From: CAHJXF01 sp038254545
Lineage (GTDB): Bacteria > Pseudomonadota > Gammaproteobacteria > Burkholderiales > Burkholderiaceae_D
Assembly (NCBI GenBank): GCA_038254545.1
Contig: JBBSGB010000005.1
Coordinates: 1 to 64,000, forward strand
Length of the DNA: 64,000 nucleotides
Direction of reading: 5' to 3'
Below the pieces are notes generated by a model, which saw only the letters and a program-made list of their open reading frames with translations, searched no databases and was not told where the DNA came from. Below are positions 34,029 to 42,886 of this stretch, in pieces (position 1 is the first letter of the stretch; every line of letters starts with the position of its first letter). The translations under genes and the position numbers were made by a program.

Positions 34029-35387
34029 TCAACGTGTGTTGGCATGCCACTTCGCGAGCACCCGATCCACCATCACGCCCGACTGCCCGAGGTAAGCCGC
34101 CGGGTCACACATCGCGGCGATCTGGTCGCGGGTGACGTGCCTGGCGATCTCGGCGTTCTCGGCGAGCAGATCGAGCAGCGCACGCTCTTCCCTGATCGCG
34201 ATGCGACAGATGTCGTAAACGAGGTCGTGCGCATATTCGCGGCCGATGTACGGGGCCAGGCCCATCATCACCGCCTCGGAGACGACCAGGCCGTGCGTCA
34301 TATCGAGGTTCTCCCGCATGCGCTTCACATCGACCTCGAGCCCGCTGACGATGAAACGAGACTGCGACAGCGCGCCCGCCAGGAGACAGAAAGCTTCGGG
34401 CAGCACGATCCATTCGATCTGCCACGGGCCGGTGGACCGTTCGTGGTCAGCGACCATCGCGTCGAGCAGCGCGGCGGCGTGCTGACGCACCACCGAGATC
34501 TGCGCGTGGATGTAGCAGCTCGAGATCGGGTTGCGTTTTTGCGGCATCGTGCTCGACGATCCGCGGCCGTGGGCGAACGGCTCGAAGACCTCGCCGACTT
34601 CGGTCTGCATCAACAGCTTGACGTCCATGCTGAGCTTGCCGAGCGTGCCGCCGACCAGTCCCAGGAAGGCGCCCACCTCGGCGATCGTGTCGCGCATCGT
34701 GTGCCACGCGATCACGGGCTGCGCGAGACCGAGGTCTGCGCAGAGGCCCGCCTGCGTTTCCATCGCCCCTTTCTCCAACGACGCCAGCGTGCCTGCCGCG
34801 CCCGCGAACTCGCCTTGCAGCACGCGCGGTCGCAGTTGTGCGAGGCGCTCGCGGTGGCGCTCGATCGCCGAGAGCAGGCCGGCCATCTTGTAGCCGAAGG
34901 TCACCGGCACGGCCTGCTGCAGACTGCTGCGGCCGATCATCGGCGTGTCGCGATGCTTCTTCGCGAGCGCCGCGAGGTCGTCGCCGATCGCTTTCAGATC
35001 CGCATCGACGATCGCTAGCGCCTCGCGGATCTGAAGCACGGTCGCGGTGTCGGTGATGTCCTGCGTGGTCGCGCCCCAGTGGCAGTACTCGCCAAGCTTT
35101 TCGCGGCACAGGAGGTTGATCTGCGAGACGACGCCGAGGATCGGATAGCCGATGCGTACGGTCTCGGCCTTGAGCTTGACCATGTCGATGTTCTCGATCT
35201 GACAGACGCGCACGATCTCGGCCGCGGCTTCGGCGGGGATCAGGCCGAGTCGTCCCTGCACCTTGGCGAGCGCCGCTTCGATCGCCACATATTTCGCGGT
35301 GCGGTTCTCGTCGGACCACACGTTTCGCATCGCCTGCGTGCTGAAGATGTCGCCGAGAATGTCGGAGTCGATGATGGTCGAAGGCAT
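34029..35387 (-). CDS. Fumarase/aspartase-superfamily lyase (PcaB / adenylosuccinate-lyase-like)
   Basis: 452 residues. Signature GSSSTMPQKRNPISS with the catalytic Ser loop, HWGATTQDITDTATVLQIREAL, and GRSSLQQAVPVTFGYKMAGLLSAIERHRERLAQL. This pattern is shared by 3-carboxy-cis,cis-muconate cycloisomerase and related lyases. No protocatechuate genes are nearby; the partner is a MaoC-type hydratase 27 bases upstream, so the pair probably acts on an unsaturated dicarboxylic acid or its CoA ester. The exact reaction is not assignable. Confidence 0.8.
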   Translation of the reverse strand: MPSTIIDSDILGDIFSTQAMRNVWSDENRTAKYVAIEAALAKVQGRLGLIPAEAAAEIVRVCQIENIDMVKLKAETVRIGYPILGVVSQINLLCREKLGEYCHWGATTQDITDTATVLQIREALAIVDADLKAIGDDLAALAKKHRDTPMIGRSSLQQAVPVTFGYKMAGLLSAIERHRERLAQLRPRVLQGEFAGAAGTLASLEKGAMETQAGLCADLGLAQPVIAWHTMRDTIAEVGAFLGLVGGTLGKLSMDVKLLMQTEVGEVFEPFAHGRGSSSTMPQKRNPISSCYIHAQISVVRQHAAALLDAMVADHERSTGPWQIEWIVLPEAFCLLAGALSQSRFIVSGLEVDVKRMRENLDMTHGLVVSEAVMMGLAPYIGREYAHDLVYDICRIAIREERALLDLLAENAEIARHVTRDQIAAMCDPAAYLGQSGVMVDRVLAKWHANTR

Positions 35388-35414
35388 GGGATTTCCGGTT
35401 GAGTCGCAGGGTAT

Positions 35415-36299
35415 TTAACGCAAGGTCGCTGTGGCGTCCATCGTCAGCCAGTTCTCGTGATCGCTCGCCCACAAGCGAACGATCTTTCCGTCGGCCTGCG
35501 GTTCGCCCTGCGGTTGCCCATTCACGCGAAACGGATGCAGGTCGAACGTCGGCCGCACGGCCTTGAAGCGAAAGCTCGTGACATCCGCATCGGGCCGCTC
35601 GCGCCGTAGCAGGTCCAGCAACAGCGTGGCGATCAGCGGGCCATGCACGATCAATCCCGGATAGCCCTCGACTTCGGTCACGTAGCGGCGGTCGTAGTGA
35701 ATGCGATGGCCGTTGAAGGTCAGCGCCGAATAGCGAAACAGCAGCACGTCGTCAGGCACGATCGAGCGATGCCAGGTCGCGTGGTTGGGCGCGGCCTGCG
35801 GCGGCGGCGACACGTCGCCCGTACGCTGGACGTCGCGATAGACGATGTCGTGATGCTCGATCAGCGCCGGCTCGGCGACATCGTTGCAGCGCAGCTCGTG
35901 ACGAACCTTGACGAAGACCAGCGTGCCGGTGCGACCTTCCTTGACGCTCACGTCGGCGATGGTCGAAGTGCGGGTGACGCGGTCGCCAACGCGGATCGGG
36001 GTGCGGAATTCGAACTGGCTGCCGGCCCACATGCGTCGCGGCAGTGGCACCGGTGGCAGGAAGCCGCCGCGTTTAGCATGGCCATCGGCGCCGATCTCGG
36101 ATTGTCTGTGCATCGGCAGGAAGTACAGCCAATGCCACAACGGCGGCAACGGGGTGCCTGCTTGAACCATGATCGGTGGGTGGTCCAGGGTTGCGGCCAG
36201 GGCAACCACCGGCGTCGGGACTATGGTGTCGCCCAGCGTTTCGCTTCGACCTATCCAGGAATTCAGCTCCGCGTGCAGCACGTCCATTGCCATCCCCAT
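35415..36299 (-). CDS. MaoC-type hydratase/dehydratase (mesaconyl-C4-CoA hydratase-like)
   Basis: 294 residues from the ATG at 36299 (others at 36293 and 36287). An N-terminal FAS1-like hot-dog half (LNSWIGRSETLGDTIVPTPVVALAATLDHPP, LPRRMWAGSQFEF) is followed by a MaoC half with the hydratase motif FRYSALTFNGHRIHYDRRY and GLIVHGPLIATLLLDLL. The arrangement is that of itaconyl-CoA/mesaconyl-C4-CoA hydratases and HTD2-like enzymes. It is co-oriented with the lyase gene and divergent from the halogenase gene. Confidence 0.82.
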   Translation of the reverse strand: MGMAMDVLHAELNSWIGRSETLGDTIVPTPVVALAATLDHPPIMVQAGTPLPPLWHWLYFLPMHRQSEIGADGHAKRGGFLPPVPLPRRMWAGSQFEFRTPIRVGDRVTRTSTIADVSVKEGRTGTLVFVKVRHELRCNDVAEPALIEHHDIVYRDVQRTGDVSPPPQAAPNHATWHRSIVPDDVLLFRYSALTFNGHRIHYDRRYVTEVEGYPGLIVHGPLIATLLLDLLRRERPDADVTSFRFKAVRPTFDLHPFRVNGQPQGEPQADGKIVRLWASDHENWLTMDATATLR

Positions 36300-36388
36300 C
36301 GTCGGCGCATGGCCGTGCCGCGATTCTAGTGTTGCGCGGAACCATCGTCGCAGGTGAGTCATCAGGCGCCGATGCGATAATCGCGCCC

Positions 36389-37798
36389 ATGCTTTCATCG
36401 ACTGCGAGTTCCTGTAAATCGCCGCAGCATGCGCCGGGTGGCGGAGCGACGCCCGTCGATTCCCGGACTCTTACCGACGTGCTTGTCATCGGCGGCGGGC
36501 CGGCCGGCTCGACGGTTGCGGCGCTGCTCGCCACACGCGGCTACGACGTGACGCTGCTGGAAAAGGCGCACCACCCCCGCTTTCACATCGGAGAGTCGCT
36601 GTTGCCGGCCAATGTCCCGCTGCTCGAACAGCTCGGCGTCGCCGACGAGGTCGCCGCGATCGGGATGGACAAGTGGGGCATCGAGTTCGTCTCGCCATGG
36701 CACGAGAACCGCACGCTGCTCGCGTTCGCCGACGCGTGGGACAAGAGCATGCCCAAGGCGTACCAGGTGCGGCGCTCGGAGTTCGATCACGTGCTGATCC
36801 GCAATGCGGCGCGGCGCGGCGCGCACGTCATCGAGGGTTGTCGCGTGCGCGATGTCGCGTTCAAGGATGACGGCGCCATCGTGATCGCGCAGAACGAGGA
36901 CGGCGCGACGGTGCGATACGACGCGCGCATGCTGATCGACGCGTCGGGCCGCGACACCTTCCTCGCCAACAAGCTCGGCACGAAGAAGAAGAACAAGGAA
37001 CACAACAGCTCGGCCCTGTACGGGCACTTCGAGAACGCCGAGCGTCTGCCGGGCAAGCTCGAAGGCAACATCACCATCTTCTGGTTCGAGCACGGCTGGT
37101 TCTGGTTCATTCCGCTATCGGACGGCGCGTCGAGCGTGGGCGCGGTGTGCTGGCCTCATTATCTGAAGAGCCGCCCGAAGGATCGTTCGCTCGACGATTT
37201 CTTCATGGACACGATCGCGCTCTGTCCGCAACTGGCCGATCGGCTCAAGCACGCGCGACTGCTCGCCGGGGTCGAGGCGACCGGCAACTACAGCTACACC
37301 ACCACGCATGCCCAAGGCCCGAACTATCTGTTGCTCGGCGACGCATTCGCCTTCGTCGATCCGGTGTTTTCTTCGGGTGTCTATCTGGCGATGAACAGCG
37401 CCTTCGTCGGCGCCGAGCTCGTCGATGCGCGCCTGTCCAAATCCTCGCAGGTGCGTGCGGCAACCCGGCGTTTCGACGACGTGATGATCAAGGGTCCGCG
37501 CGAATTCTCGTGGTTCATCTATCGCGTCACCAACCCGTCCATGCGCGACCTGTTCATGGAACCGCGCAACGCGTTCCGCGCCAAGGAGGCGCTGCTGTCG
37601 CTGTTCGCCGGCGACATCTTCGGCAAGACGCCGATCTGGCCGTCGATCTTCGCGTTCAAGACGATCTATCGCATCAAGTCGCTCTTCAACGCCCGGCGAA
37701 CCATAGCTGCGCTCAAGCGTCGCCGCGAGAACATTCGCGACGCGGACACGAAGGAGCCGGTGTCTTCCGGCAGCGGATCGTCACGGGTGACCGCGTGA
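36389..37798 (+). CDS. Flavin-dependent halogenase-like oxidoreductase of the pigment locus
   Basis: 469 residues. FAD-binding VLVIGGGPAGSTVAALLATRGYDVTLLEK (GxGxxG at 35-40), HIGESLLPANVPLLEQLG, the motif DKWGIEFVSPW whose Lys95 matches the catalytic lysine position of tryptophan halogenases, and GWFWFIP (237-242), the WxWxIP halogenase motif. The DAFAFVDPVFSSGVYLAMNSA segment is the C-terminal FAD loop. Halogenase-like flavoproteins occur in xanthomonadin clusters, whose pigments are brominated; some relatives are reductases, so halogenation here is an inference. First gene of a plus-strand set; overlaps mipA by one base. Confidence 0.82.
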   Translation: MLSSTASSCKSPQHAPGGGATPVDSRTLTDVLVIGGGPAGSTVAALLATRGYDVTLLEKAHHPRFHIGESLLPANVPLLEQLGVADEVAAIGMDKWGIEFVSPWHENRTLLAFADAWDKSMPKAYQVRRSEFDHVLIRNAARRGAHVIEGCRVRDVAFKDDGAIVIAQNEDGATVRYDARMLIDASGRDTFLANKLGTKKKNKEHNSSALYGHFENAERLPGKLEGNITIFWFEHGWFWFIPLSDGASSVGAVCWPHYLKSRPKDRSLDDFFMDTIALCPQLADRLKHARLLAGVEATGNYSYTTTHAQGPNYLLLGDAFAFVDPVFSSGVYLAMNSAFVGAELVDARLSKSSQVRAATRRFDDVMIKGPREFSWFIYRVTNPSMRDLFMEPRNAFRAKEALLSLFAGDIFGKTPIWPSIFAFKTIYRIKSLFNARRTIAALKRRRENIRDADTKEPVSSGSGSSRVTA

Positions 37799-38640
37799 TG
37801 CGCGCGGGTGTGTGGGCAATCCTCGTCGCATCGAACGTTTCGTGGCTTGCGCCATCGGCCCATGCCGACGAGAGGCCCTTGTGGGAAGCGGGCGCCGGGG
37901 TCGGGGCGTTGGTGCTGCCGGATTATCGCGGCTCGGATGAATCGCGCGCCTACCTGCTGCCGTTTCCTTATCTCATCTATCGTGGTCAGTTTCTCAAGGC
38001 CGATCGCGAAGGCTTGCGCGCCGAATTCCTCGACAGCGATCGCGTGAGGCTCGAAGTCGCGGTCAATGCGAGCCAGCCGGTGCGCAGTTCCAGCAACAGC
38101 GCGCGCGAGGGCATGCCGGATCTGAAGGGTTCGTTCGAGGTCGGCCCGTCACTGTCGATCAATCTCGCGAAGAGTGCCGACCGCAAGCAGCGTCTCGGTT
38201 TCCGCGTGCCGGTATCGACCGGCGTCACCCTGGGCGGTGGCTTTCAGGGGATCGGCTGGCAAGCCTCGCCGCGACTGAATTTCGATCTCCAAGACGCGGC
38301 TGGATTCAGTGGCTGGAACCTGGGTCTCGCGCTCGGCCCGATCTTCCAGAACCGCAAGCGCAACGCTTATTTCTACGATGTTCCCGATCAGTACGCGCGG
38401 GCGGGCCGACCCGCATATCGCAGCAGAGGCGGCTACGCCGGAGCTCAATTCATCGCGGCGTTGTCGCGGCGCTACGATCGCGTGTGGGTCGGCGCGTTCG
38501 TGCGTGCGGACACGTTGAAAGGCGCGAGCTTCGAGAACAGCCCGCTGGTTCGTCGTCGGAGTTATGTCGCCGCCGGCATCGGCGTCGCCTACGTGTTCGG
38601 CAAGTCGGAACGCATGGTCGACGTTGCCGACGATCGATGA
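37798..38640 (+). CDS. MipA/OmpV-family outer membrane protein
   Basis: 280 residues. The signal peptide (MRAGVWAILVASNVSWLAPSAHA-D) is followed by the family opening PLWEAGAGVGALVLPDYRGSDESRAYLLPFPYLIYRG and a series of beta strands ending GIGVAYVFGKSER. MipA interacts with murein synthesis factors and OmpV is a porin-like barrel; function here is unknown. Start ATG overlaps the halogenase TGA (TGATG), so it is co-translated in the same transcript. Confidence 0.85.
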   Translation: MRAGVWAILVASNVSWLAPSAHADERPLWEAGAGVGALVLPDYRGSDESRAYLLPFPYLIYRGQFLKADREGLRAEFLDSDRVRLEVAVNASQPVRSSSNSAREGMPDLKGSFEVGPSLSINLAKSADRKQRLGFRVPVSTGVTLGGGFQGIGWQASPRLNFDLQDAAGFSGWNLGLALGPIFQNRKRNAYFYDVPDQYARAGRPAYRSRGGYAGAQFIAALSRRYDRVWVGAFVRADTLKGASFENSPLVRRRSYVAAGIGVAYVFGKSERMVDVADDR

Positions 38641-38696
38641 GCCATGCGAACTGACCCGACCATCGCCGGAACATTGCCGGATCGATCGCCCACACC

Positions 38697-39578
38697 TTGA
38701 AAATCCTTCGCATTCCCTACGACTGGTTCGCGTTCTATCTCTCGCTGCTGTTGCTCGGCTCGATACAGCTCGCGTGGGCCTTCATTGCGTTCGTGATCCG
38801 GCAACTCGTGACGCACGCGCGTGGCCGCGTGATCGGCAGGCGCTTCATCTCCGGCCTCTATCGGAATTTCTTCCGATGGACCGAAGCGCTCGGCATTCTG
38901 GTGGTCGACGCGCGCGCACTCGATGCGATCGATCAGCGCCAGCCGATGATCATCGCGCCCAATCACCCGTCGGTGCTCGATGCCTTGATCCTGATTTCCA
39001 GGCTCGACAATCTGAACTGCATCATGAAGGCCTCGGTGCTCGACAACATTCTGCTCGGTGCGGGAGCGCGCCTGGCTGCCTACATCCGCAACGACGCGCC
39101 CAAGAGCATGCTGCGTCTCGCAGCCGCCGATCTCAAGCAGGGCGGGCAGGTCATCATTTTTCCCGAGGGCACGCGCACGGTCGCGGCGCCGGTCAACGAC
39201 TTCAAGTTCGGCTTCGCGGCTATCGCGAAGAGCGCGGGCGTGCCGGTGCAGACGGTGATCATCGAGACCGATACGCCGTTCCTGGCCAAGGGATGGCCGG
39301 TGCTGAAGAAGCCCGCGCGATTTCCGATGAAGTTTCGGGTGCGGCTTGGAGAAAGCTTCGAGGTCGGTGAAGACGTCAACGCGTTCGTGCAGGATCTGCG
39401 CGGGTATTTCGTGCACGAACTCGCCGGCGCCGAGCTCGGCGATCTGCGACAAGCCGCGCGCGATGAACCGGCCGGCCTTGCTCGGCCCGCGTTGGCCAAG
39501 GACAAGGGCATCACGGCGGCAGCGTTGGCCCGCACCTCCGACGTGCTGCGCGTTCACGGCACGGACGCGCAACCTTGA
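38697..39578 (+). CDS. PlsC-type 1-acylglycerol-3-phosphate acyltransferase
   Basis: 293 residues from a TTG start. A membrane helix (LSLLLLGSIQLAWAFIAFVI) precedes the acyltransferase block: HX4D as NHPSVLD (His90, Asp95), then FPEGTRTVAAP. It transfers an acyl chain to a lysolipid-type acceptor at the inner membrane. In aryl polyene loci similar enzymes are thought to help build the lipid anchor of the pigment. Lies 56 bases after mipA and three bases before the glycosyltransferase gene. Confidence 0.85.
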   Translation: MKILRIPYDWFAFYLSLLLLGSIQLAWAFIAFVIRQLVTHARGRVIGRRFISGLYRNFFRWTEALGILVVDARALDAIDQRQPMIIAPNHPSVLDALILISRLDNLNCIMKASVLDNILLGAGARLAAYIRNDAPKSMLRLAAADLKQGGQVIIFPEGTRTVAAPVNDFKFGFAAIAKSAGVPVQTVIIETDTPFLAKGWPVLKKPARFPMKFRVRLGESFEVGEDVNAFVQDLRGYFVHELAGAELGDLRQAARDEPAGLARPALAKDKGITAAALARTSDVLRVHGTDAQP

Positions 39579-39580
39579 CG

Positions 39581-40372
39581 ATGAGCAGTAGCGATACCCG
39601 CGCCGGCCAGACATCCACAACGCACCTCGTCCTGATCCCCAGCTACAACGCGGGCGAAGGCCTGATCGCCACGGTCCGCGGCGCGCGTGCGGCATGGAAT
39701 CCGGTGTGGGTAGTGATCGACGGCAGCACCGATGGCAGCGAGCGCGCGGTGTTGCAACTGGCCGGACACGACGACGGCGTTCGCCTGTTCGTCCTGCCGC
39801 GCAACCAGGGCAAGGGCGCGGCAGTACTGCACGGGCTGGTCGCCGCTCGCGATGCCGGCTTCACGCATGCGTTGACGATGGATTCGGACGGCCAGCATCC
39901 GGCCGATCGGATCGCCGACTTCATGCGGGCGTCGATCGCTGCGCCCGATGCGATGGTGCTCGGCAATCCCGTCTTCGACGACAAGGCACCATCGATTCGA
40001 GTCAAGGGACGGCGCATCTCGAACTGGTGGACGCGCTTCGAAACGCTGTGCTTCGATCGCACGCGCGGCATCGCCGACGCTCTGTTCGGTTTTCGTGTCT
40101 ATCCGGTCGCGCCGCTGGTGGACATCATGCAGAAGTCGCGCTGGATGCGACGCTTCGACTTCGATACCGAAGCCGTGGTGCGCCTCGCGTGGCGCGGCGT
40201 GCGACCGATCAACATCGATGCGGCGGTTCGCTACCTCGATGCGGCTGAGGGCGGCGTGTCGCACTTCAAGTACGTGCGCGACAACGTGCTGCTGACGGGG
40301 ATGCATCTGCGGCTCGTAGGTGGCTTCGTGTTGCGCCTGCCGATGCTGGTGGTACGCCGATTGCGCGACTGA
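39581..40372 (+). CDS. GT2-family glycosyltransferase
   Basis: 263 residues. HLVLIPSYNAGEGLIATV, VIDGSTDGSE, NQGKGAAVLHGL and the metal motif TMDSDGQHPADRI are dolichol-phosphate-mannose-synthase-like GT2 features; RIADFMRA and the C-terminal RPINIDAAVRYLDAAEGGVSHFKYVRDN match the glycosyltransferase part of aryl polyene ApeJ-type proteins. The ATG at 39581 follows the acyltransferase stop by three bases; a TTG at 39575 is an alternative. Acceptor likely the pigment lipid, inferred from the locus. Confidence 0.82.
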   Translation: MSSSDTRAGQTSTTHLVLIPSYNAGEGLIATVRGARAAWNPVWVVIDGSTDGSERAVLQLAGHDDGVRLFVLPRNQGKGAAVLHGLVAARDAGFTHALTMDSDGQHPADRIADFMRASIAAPDAMVLGNPVFDDKAPSIRVKGRRISNWWTRFETLCFDRTRGIADALFGFRVYPVAPLVDIMQKSRWMRRFDFDTEAVVRLAWRGVRPINIDAAVRYLDAAEGGVSHFKYVRDNVLLTGMHLRLVGGFVLRLPMLVVRRLRD

Positions 40373-40424
40373 ATGCGCGACTGAGTGCGCGGTGAGAATG
40401 GGCATATTCGCGCAGGCTTGCCGC

Positions 40425-41819
40425 TCAAGTCTGCAGAAGCTCGGCGCCAATGCTCGCATGGATTCGCAACCACGCAAGCAGCGCGGCGACCAGCAGCAAC
40501 ACCGTCGATGCGATCGCAGCTGCGTGAAGACCCGCCACGATCGCGCGGTCGTCTCCCGCAACCAGCGCGCCGAACACCGCCACGCCGATCGTGCCTCCCA
40601 CCTGACGCGCCGCGTTCAATACCGCCGACGCGGTTCCCGCGCGACGTCGTTCCACGCTCGCGAGGATCGTCGTCGTCATGGCCGGCACCGCCAGACCCAT
40701 GCCGCCGGGGATCAGCGCGAACGCAGGGAGCATCGCCCAATACGAACTGCTTGCGTCGAGTCGCGAAAGCAGCGCGTATCCGCATCCGGCCATGAGCGCA
40801 CCCGCGATCATCGGAACGCGCGAGCCGAAGCGCGCCACCATCGCACCGCTGACGAGATTCGAGACGATGAAGGTCGCTGTCAGCGGCAGGTACGCGAGCC
40901 CGGCCTCGATCGCCGAATAGCCGTGCGCACGCTGCAGGTAGAGGCTCAACACGAACAGCACGCCGTAGTAGGTGAGGTTCACGAGAATGCCGAACACCGT
41001 TGCGGCGCTGAAGGTCGGCAGGCGGAAGAGTCCCAACGGCAACATCGGTGTGGCAACACGCGCCTCGACCATGCAGAATGCGATGCCCGCCAGAATCGCA
41101 AGCGCGAATGCGCCGACGATCGCGGGATGCGTCGCGCCCAGACGTGCCGATTCGATCACGGCCGCGGTCAGTGCGGTCAATGAAACGATCGCCAGCAACT
41201 GGCCTGCGGGGTCGAGCTTCTCGTGCGGGTCGCCGCGCTGATCCGCAGGCAGGTGCTTGAACGCGAGCCACGCGCCCAGCACGCACAGCGGCAGGTTGAC
41301 GAGGAAGATGCTGCGCCAGCCCAGCGACTCGAGCAGCAAGGCGCCTGCGATCGGTCCCGCCGCGATCGACACGCCGCCCGCCGCGGTCCACAGTCCCACC
41401 GCGCGCGCACGCATCGCGCGATCGTGGCCAGTCAGGCGATTGAGCAGCGTCAGCGAACTGGGCACGAGCAGAGCCGCCCCCACGCCCTGCAACGCGCGCG
41501 CGGCGATCAGCGTCGTCGCGTCGGTGGCAAGACCGCAGGCCGCCGAAGCGAGTGCGAACAGCGCGAAGCCGGCGACATACACGCGTCGCGCACCGAGCCG
41601 ATCGGCGAGCGCGCCCGCCGACAACAGCAGCACCGCGAACGCCAGCGTGTAGGCATCGACCACCCACTGCAGCGATGCGACCGGCGCCGCGAGATCGGCG
41701 CCGATCCGCGGCAGCGCGACGTTGACGATCGTGACGTCGAGTTGCACGACGACGAAGCCGAAGCTTGTCGCAGCAGCTATCCAGCCGAGTGTGTCGGAAG
41801 CGCGTGGGGCCCTGCTCAT
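40425..41819 (-). CDS. DHA2-type MFS drug-resistance transporter
   Basis: 464 residues with about 14 membrane segments. LDVTIVNVALPRIGADLAAPVASLQWVVDAYTLAFAVLLLSAGALADRLGARRV is the signature of the EmrB/QacA (DHA2) family, with RALQGVGAALLVPSSLTLL in helix 4/5. It exports hydrophobic compounds with protons. It sits between the two halves of the pigment locus but on the strand of the large operon; no regulator is attached. A role in pigment handling is possible but not shown. Confidence 0.88.
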   Translation of the reverse strand: MSRAPRASDTLGWIAAATSFGFVVVQLDVTIVNVALPRIGADLAAPVASLQWVVDAYTLAFAVLLLSAGALADRLGARRVYVAGFALFALASAACGLATDATTLIAARALQGVGAALLVPSSLTLLNRLTGHDRAMRARAVGLWTAAGGVSIAAGPIAGALLLESLGWRSIFLVNLPLCVLGAWLAFKHLPADQRGDPHEKLDPAGQLLAIVSLTALTAAVIESARLGATHPAIVGAFALAILAGIAFCMVEARVATPMLPLGLFRLPTFSAATVFGILVNLTYYGVLFVLSLYLQRAHGYSAIEAGLAYLPLTATFIVSNLVSGAMVARFGSRVPMIAGALMAGCGYALLSRLDASSSYWAMLPAFALIPGGMGLAVPAMTTTILASVERRRAGTASAVLNAARQVGGTIGVAVFGALVAGDDRAIVAGLHAAAIASTVLLLVAALLAWLRIHASIGAELLQT

Positions 41820-42031
41820 GGAATCACCGCGAACGTTGGCATGACCCGACTGTAGATGCGCTGGCCCACGAATGTTTCGTCGCGCGCCGAAGAGTCGTCT
41901 GCGTGCGGCGGGCTTGTCAGCAGATCGCTATTCTCTGGTCGCCACTACGCGAATCCAACGTGAGGTTTTCTTGTCCAACGTGGTCCGCTACCGCGCATCG
42001 CGTGGGAGCGCTTCTACGCTGGCTTCCACCG
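41820..42031. other. Non-coding gap between the MFS gene and the methyltransferase remnant
   Basis: About 210 bases with no recognisable gene, repeat or terminator on either strand. Confidence 0.4.
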
Positions 42032-42292
42032 CTACGCTTTACGTTCGGCCAGATACATCGTTCGCGCCACCGCGCCGCGTTCGGATAACGCGACGACTGT
42101 TTGCAAGCGGACGATGTCCTGCGCCAACTCTTCAACCGTGACCCACGAGTGCTGACCGATGTCCTGTCCGTACGCTTCCTGCCTGAGCCTTTGCATCAGC
42201 GGCGCATCGAACCGCTCGTAGAACGTGTCGTAGCCGCGCGCTTGGCTTGGCTCTGGCTCGGTCACGGCAATCTCACGCTGGCCCGTCTCCAT
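42032..42292 (-). pseudogene. Internally deleted class I SAM methyltransferase
   Basis: 86 residues. The first half (GYDTFYERFDAPLMQRLRQEAYGQDIGQHSWVTVEELAQDI) matches the extreme N-terminus of a class I methyltransferase family; the last 20 residues (VVALSERGAVARTMYLAERKA) look like the C-terminus of the same family. The SAM-binding core with the DLGCGPG-type loop is missing, so roughly 150-200 residues appear deleted in frame. It cannot be active. It lies between the MFS pump and brnA on the strand of the pigment operon; some aryl polyene loci carry a methyltransferase, but a link is speculative. Confidence 0.45.
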
Positions 42293-42307
42293 GCGCTCGA
42301 GGGATGG

Positions 42308-42625
42308 CTAGACGGACGCATCCCGGAACGCACGCAGGAGATTGTTGATTCGCGTCTGATAGCCCGGTCCCTGTGCTTTGAACCAGTCAAGCACGTCCTG
42401 ATCGACTCGAAGCGAGACGGACGCCTTGGCGGGCAAAGGCTGCAGGCCGCGACGAACGATTCCCCCGACTATGTGCCGGACATCGGCTTCTGGATGGTCG
42501 TCAGTGGCCTTGCCGGCAGACGACGCTTTCGCCCTCAGACGAGCCCAGTCAGTCTTGGATTGCATTGAAGAAGATTTGCGCTTCGCGCCTGGTTGCTTTA
42601 CGGAATGAGATGACGCGGATTTCAT
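42308..42625 (-). CDS. brnA: BrnA antitoxin
   Basis: 105 residues (an ATG at 42565 would give a shorter form of about 85). The C-terminal ribbon-helix-helix is VSLRVDQDVLDWFKAQGPGYQTRINNLLRAFRDA, the BrnA signature. It neutralises BrnT and represses the operon. It overlaps the end of brnT, as is usual for this pair. Confidence 0.9.
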   Translation of the reverse strand: MKSASSHSVKQPGAKRKSSSMQSKTDWARLRAKASSAGKATDDHPEADVRHIVGGIVRRGLQPLPAKASVSLRVDQDVLDWFKAQGPGYQTRINNLLRAFRDASV

Positions 42626-42830
42626 GTTCGCTCTCGGTGTGAACGATAGAGACTGGAATGCCCGCGAGCAACCCGAGCGTTACAAAGCGCTGCTCGCCAT
42701 AGGAGAGCCGGTCGTCTTCGAAGGTATACGTTGCGCCCTCGAACACGCGCGAGGCATCGACGAAATCGAGGCCGTGCGATTTGAGATTGGCCGCGCGCTT
42801 CGTCTCCGACCAAGAGAACTCCACCCGCAA
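42549..42830 (-). CDS. brnT: BrnT RNase toxin
   Basis: 93 residues, normal length. FSWSETKRAANLKSHGLDFVDASRVFEG, then SYGEQRFVTLGLLAGIPVSIVHTESEHEIRVISFRKATRREAQIFF, the BrnT fold of the RelE superfamily; the conserved Arg-Ile-Ile-Ser-type strand and the C-terminal R residues are present. It cleaves RNA under stress until BrnA is bound. Located directly behind the ketoreductase gene at the end of the aryl polyene operon. A TATA-containing promoter-like stretch (TGTATATACGTTACG on the plus strand reversed) lies just upstream. Confidence 0.92.
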   Translation of the reverse strand: MRVEFSWSETKRAANLKSHGLDFVDASRVFEGATYTFEDDRLSYGEQRFVTLGLLAGIPVSIVHTESEHEIRVISFRKATRREAQIFFNAIQD

Positions 42831-42886
42831 AGTGTATATACGTTACGTAGATGCGTCAAAGGAGACGCGCGGGTGTCAAGGTGTGC

